From Dermatophagoides farinae (taxonomy: Eukaryota; Arthropoda; Arachnida; Sarcoptiformes; Pyroglyphidae), in assembly GCF_024713945.1 (NCBI RefSeq), contig NC_134677.1, positions 1,057,001 through 1,121,000 of the forward strand: a stretch of DNA of 64,000 nucleotides. Reading direction: 5' to 3'. The notes under the pieces were generated by a model that was not told the DNA's origin, ran no database searches, and saw nothing but the letters and a program-made list of their open reading frames with translations. Shown here piece by piece: positions 60,666 through 64,000 of this stretch (its first letter is position 1; each line of letters starts with the position of its first letter). A program made the position numbers and the translations under genes.

Positions 60666-61356
60666 TTTTTTCATACAAAAATTTTTTCAAATTGAATGGA
60701 AAATTCTCGTTTACAAATATAATGATGATCGGGTGATTTCATTTTCATTTTTTCTCATTCATAATTGATAAGAGATGATTGTTTGATTTGATTTTTTTTT
60801 GCATGGATTTCAACCAAAGCAATATAGAGAAAGATAGATTGTCGCTAGGTGAAAACAGGTATGTGTCGATGGATAATAATAACTGATGATAAATCAATAC
60901 AACACACACACACACATCAACAACAATCTAATTGCATTTTTGCTTTCATAAATATAAACTGTTGTGTGGTATGCAAAAAAAACAACACCCATGAAATGAT
61001 ATTTTTTTTTGTCGTTGTCGATAAATTTGCCGAAAAAGTAAACTCAATCCAATCATCAAACCGTTTTGATTGTAGAGATCAGTATGGTATGATGTCTATC
61101 AATCGAGCAATATATACTTGTGTTTCTGCCGTTACCATTATCGTTATAATAAATGAAATGATCGTCTTGGATACTGGTTAGTTCCATGATTACGATATAT
61201 CCATATCATGTATTGTTATTGTTTACATTGAAGTTATAATCGTTTGTTTTGTTTTGTTTTTTTTTTGGGAATTTCATCTGATTTTTGGTTGAACATTTCC
61301 GCTAAGCAACATATTGAATTTGTTGTATTTTTAATAAATAAAATCGAGGTCATCAT
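60666..61356. other. Intergenic region upstream of the coiled-coil gene
   Basis: About 690 bp between the start of the coiled-coil gene and the stop codon of MED24, both on the minus strand. Contains CA (60902-60917) and poly-T runs. It should include the coiled-coil gene promoter and the MED24 3'UTR; no clear signal for either is visible. Confidence 0.45.
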
Positions 61357-64000
61357 TCAATGTTGTTGATTATTATTATTAATTGCTATGGTTGATTGTT
61401 GATTGATTGATGTGGTTTGTTTGGATTTCATAGTCATCATTAATCGTTGCTGTACATTACGGTGGTTATTATGACTACCATTCCGTTGTCTATCAACATA
61501 TTGACGAACCAATTCCAGTTGGCAGATTAATTTTGCACCAATTTTTCTTGAACGTGATGTATCCAATACTAGATAGGCTAATAATTGTTCAATACAAGGT
61601 GATTGACAATGACCCAAATGAATCATTGCTTCAAGTAGATTGAATGAAATGAATTGTAAAAATTTCGGTGCATCTTCACGAAGATTCAATAATATTTGCT
61701 CCATCAAGGAAATAGGTACTAAAAGCCATGGACTAAATTCATATTCAAATGATTGTTCCATAATAAATTGAAATAAATGCACTAATTCAATATATAATGG
61801 TTCTTTTAGTATCCATTGATAATCAGTTGTATCAGAATCAATAGAAAATGACCATGAATTTTCATCAATTGGATTGTCACCAACATCCATCGGATTACCA
61901 TTACCATTGGTTACTACATTTTGATTGGAGGAATTTGATTGATGTTCACGACGTTTATAATAGAAAGCCGTATTTTCCAATAGATTGTCATTCAATTCTA
62001 ATGATTCATCTGGATAAAGTTCATGAATTTCCTATAGTGCAGAACAAAACAGAAAAAGTTATTATAAAATTGAATTATGAACTAAGATACTTGCCTGATA
62101 ATTATGTCGATGTCCAGTACGTTTTTTCATATTAAACTGTGAAAATTTCACCAATTGTTCCAATGCTGAATACGTGGTTATTACTGTCAATCGAATCAAT
62201 GCACTGATTATTGGTTCAGTCAAATGTAATTCATTTGATTTTGATAATAAAAATTTCGGTAACGTGTGACGAAGTAATACCAATGCACATTGTTCAAGAT
62301 CAATATGAAATAGACCATATGCTAAATCAACGCTGTCCTGAAGACAGACGACAGTTTTATCGCAGAAATTGAATAAATATCTGAACACTTGTGTAACGAA
62401 CCATCTAGGACCGCCCAATGAATAAAGGCCATCAAAATCATAAATTAATTTCAATGTAAAATGTTTACGAGTCATATGTAAACATTGATCAAGCATTGTA
62501 TTCAAAGGAGATTTCGATAAACGTATTGGTAATGTTGTGCCGGTTTTCGTTGGAGAATTATTCATCGTTGACAATTTTGTATGCGGTACATATTTAGTTA
62601 ATAAACGTTTCAATGTAGTTGACATTAACAGGAATCGTTGTTTATAACCAAATGCTAGATTCGTTTCATTGGCATCATTGGAAAATGATTCCGTACTGGA
62701 ATTTATCATCGATGTTGATGGTGTTTGTAGTTCCTGTAACATCATCATTATTTTTGATTGATGTTCAGCCGATATTGTTTCAAGTTTAGCAAATAACCAA
62801 CAAGCAGCCGACAAGCCTAATGAACACAGTCGAGATTTAAGACGATCGATAAATATACGAACATCATCTTCAGTGATTTGATCATGTATCCATGCATTCA
62901 ATATTTCTGCAGTTGCAAATTGTGTAGCAATACACATTTCATCCCAACTAACTAATGATGTACGAAATTCAGTCATATCATTTGTGGTGATTAATTGTGG
63001 CAAAAGATGTTCATATTTGCTCTCATCTTTATATGAACTTAATATAACATTCGGTGCATAACAGGCATTTGTTGATGGTATATTCCAACGACACCAATTG
63101 ATAAAAAATGATGAATTTGAATTATCCGATTGATTATTTGTCGGATTTGATTCAAGAAGAACATCTGAACGATATTGTTCGATTAGTGAACATAATGATA
63201 TGAATGTTATATCAAATATTACGGCACGTATCTGTGATGAACGTACATTTTCACCACGTGATACAATATTCGAACGATTTAATTCCATTAAACGTTGAGC
63301 AAATTTAGGTAAAAGACCATTTGATGCAGCAGCACAAAGAATAACATCGAATGAATGTTGCATACGACAAATAATACCGGCAACTTCTTCAATTTTACAA
63401 TTTTCCATATACAATGGTGCCAATATTGAAGTGACTGTATGTTCAGCACGGAATATGAGAATATTTGATGATAAAGCATCCAATGATGATGATGATGATG
63501 TAGATTGTTGTTGGCAATCTGTTTGTTGTTGTTGTTGTTGCTGATCACTACCAGTATCATTATTATATAAATTATTTTGCATTGAATCATTAGATGCTGA
63601 TAATGCCATACGATTAATTTCACGCATATAACGATCAACTGATGTAGCAGATAATAGATTCATTTGAGGTTCTTTAAATGAATCGAATAATTTTTGCAAA
63701 TGTTCAGTTTTATATCGAAGTAAAAATTGATCAATACATGGTCCCAAATCCATCAACATATCGATACCAGATTCAAGATCTGAATGATGATGATTATCCA
63801 CCACTGATGATTGATCTTCTGATTGAAATCGAATTTCTTTCCGAAGTTTAATACGATGATGTGATAGTTGTAAAAATATCTGCGGTATTTTAAACAATAA
63901 GAATGCAATCCAAGCATGATAATTGATATTTTTACGATCTTCATTGGCCAGATTATGTGTATCGATAAGACCGACTAAGCATGTATGTAATATTTCACAA
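61357..64000 (-). CDS. MED24: Mediator complex subunit 24 (partial; N-terminus beyond window)
   Basis: Two visible exons, 62095 to beyond 64000 and 61357-62031, joined through a 63-nt intron with a GC donor (CAG/GCAAGT) and TATAG acceptor; 859 residues are seen, of a family near 990 in human. Matches to MED24 are spread along the protein: SFFINWCRW, VSWDEMCIATQFATAEILNA with W, LGLSAACWLFAKLE, YSLGGPRWFVTQVFRYLF, FHIDLEQCALVLLRHTLPKF. It is a tail-module subunit of Mediator, linking DNA-bound activators to RNA polymerase II. Insertions of Gln and Ser (residues near codons 63480-63545 of the window) are lineage-specific low complexity. The C-terminus is Asn/Gln-rich. Upstream codons continue in frame to the window edge, so the apparent internal start is not real. 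Confidence 0.85.

Noticed and set aside
63288-63944. Minus-strand frames overlapping MED24
   Set aside because: Alternative frames of the MED24 exon; only the chosen frame shows MED24 motifs.

Overview
The window looks like nuclear DNA of a small arthropod, most likely an astigmatid (house-dust or storage) mite. It is very AT-rich, full of poly-T and di-/trinucleotide runs, has very short introns (about 50-100 nt), and carries animal single-copy genes (MED24, GABP-alpha/ETS, a short-neuropeptide-F-type receptor). The organism is an inference from style and gene content, not from a marker gene.

Layout. 1-3,020: non-coding, low complexity. 3,021-6,713 and 9,190-12,862: two nearly identical copies of one about 3.7-kb segment, separated by the 3' part of a BEL/Pao-type LTR retroelement whose LTR abuts the second copy exactly. 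12,684-49,715: a minus-strand tandem array of three-exon seven-transmembrane genes that look like gustatory-receptor-type chemoreceptors. I resolve twelve subfamily-A genes (A1-A12), one complete subfamily-B gene (B2), one subfamily-B exon 1 (B1), another B remnant, three orphan subfamily-A last exons, and several decayed B last exons in the spacers. A1 (1-nt homopolymer frameshift), A9 (perfect 89-bp tandem duplication) and A12 (nonsense codon) are broken as written.

The array is peppered with mobile elements that can be dated against paralogous empty sites: a Mutator-like element with minisatellite termini and a 9-bp target duplication, holding a decayed piggyBac-type transposase; a 2.3-kb hAT-type element with its own 44-bp minisatellite, and a 149-bp miniature relative; TTAA-, TA- and 8-bp-target MITEs; and small LINE-like 3' tails.

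50-64 kb is ordinary gene territory: an intronless ETS gene of the GABP-alpha type with no room for a Pointed domain (-), a peptide GPCR of the short neuropeptide F receptor type (+), a three-exon coiled-coil protein with a BAG-like C-terminus (-), and the 3' part of Mediator subunit 24 (-), which runs off the right edge. The exons of the receptor genes, the 44-nt first exon of the coiled-coil gene and the last exon of the GPCR were found by following splice sites and reading phase, so their boundaries are predictions.

How it fits together: the array seems to have grown by unequal exchange of a repeating unit that originally held one A and one B receptor. A genes were mostly kept, B genes mostly eroded to a last-exon fossil. 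All A genes share the same exon phases, the same TM7 exon and the same upstream block, some copies of which form a near-perfect palindrome, which suggests common regulation.
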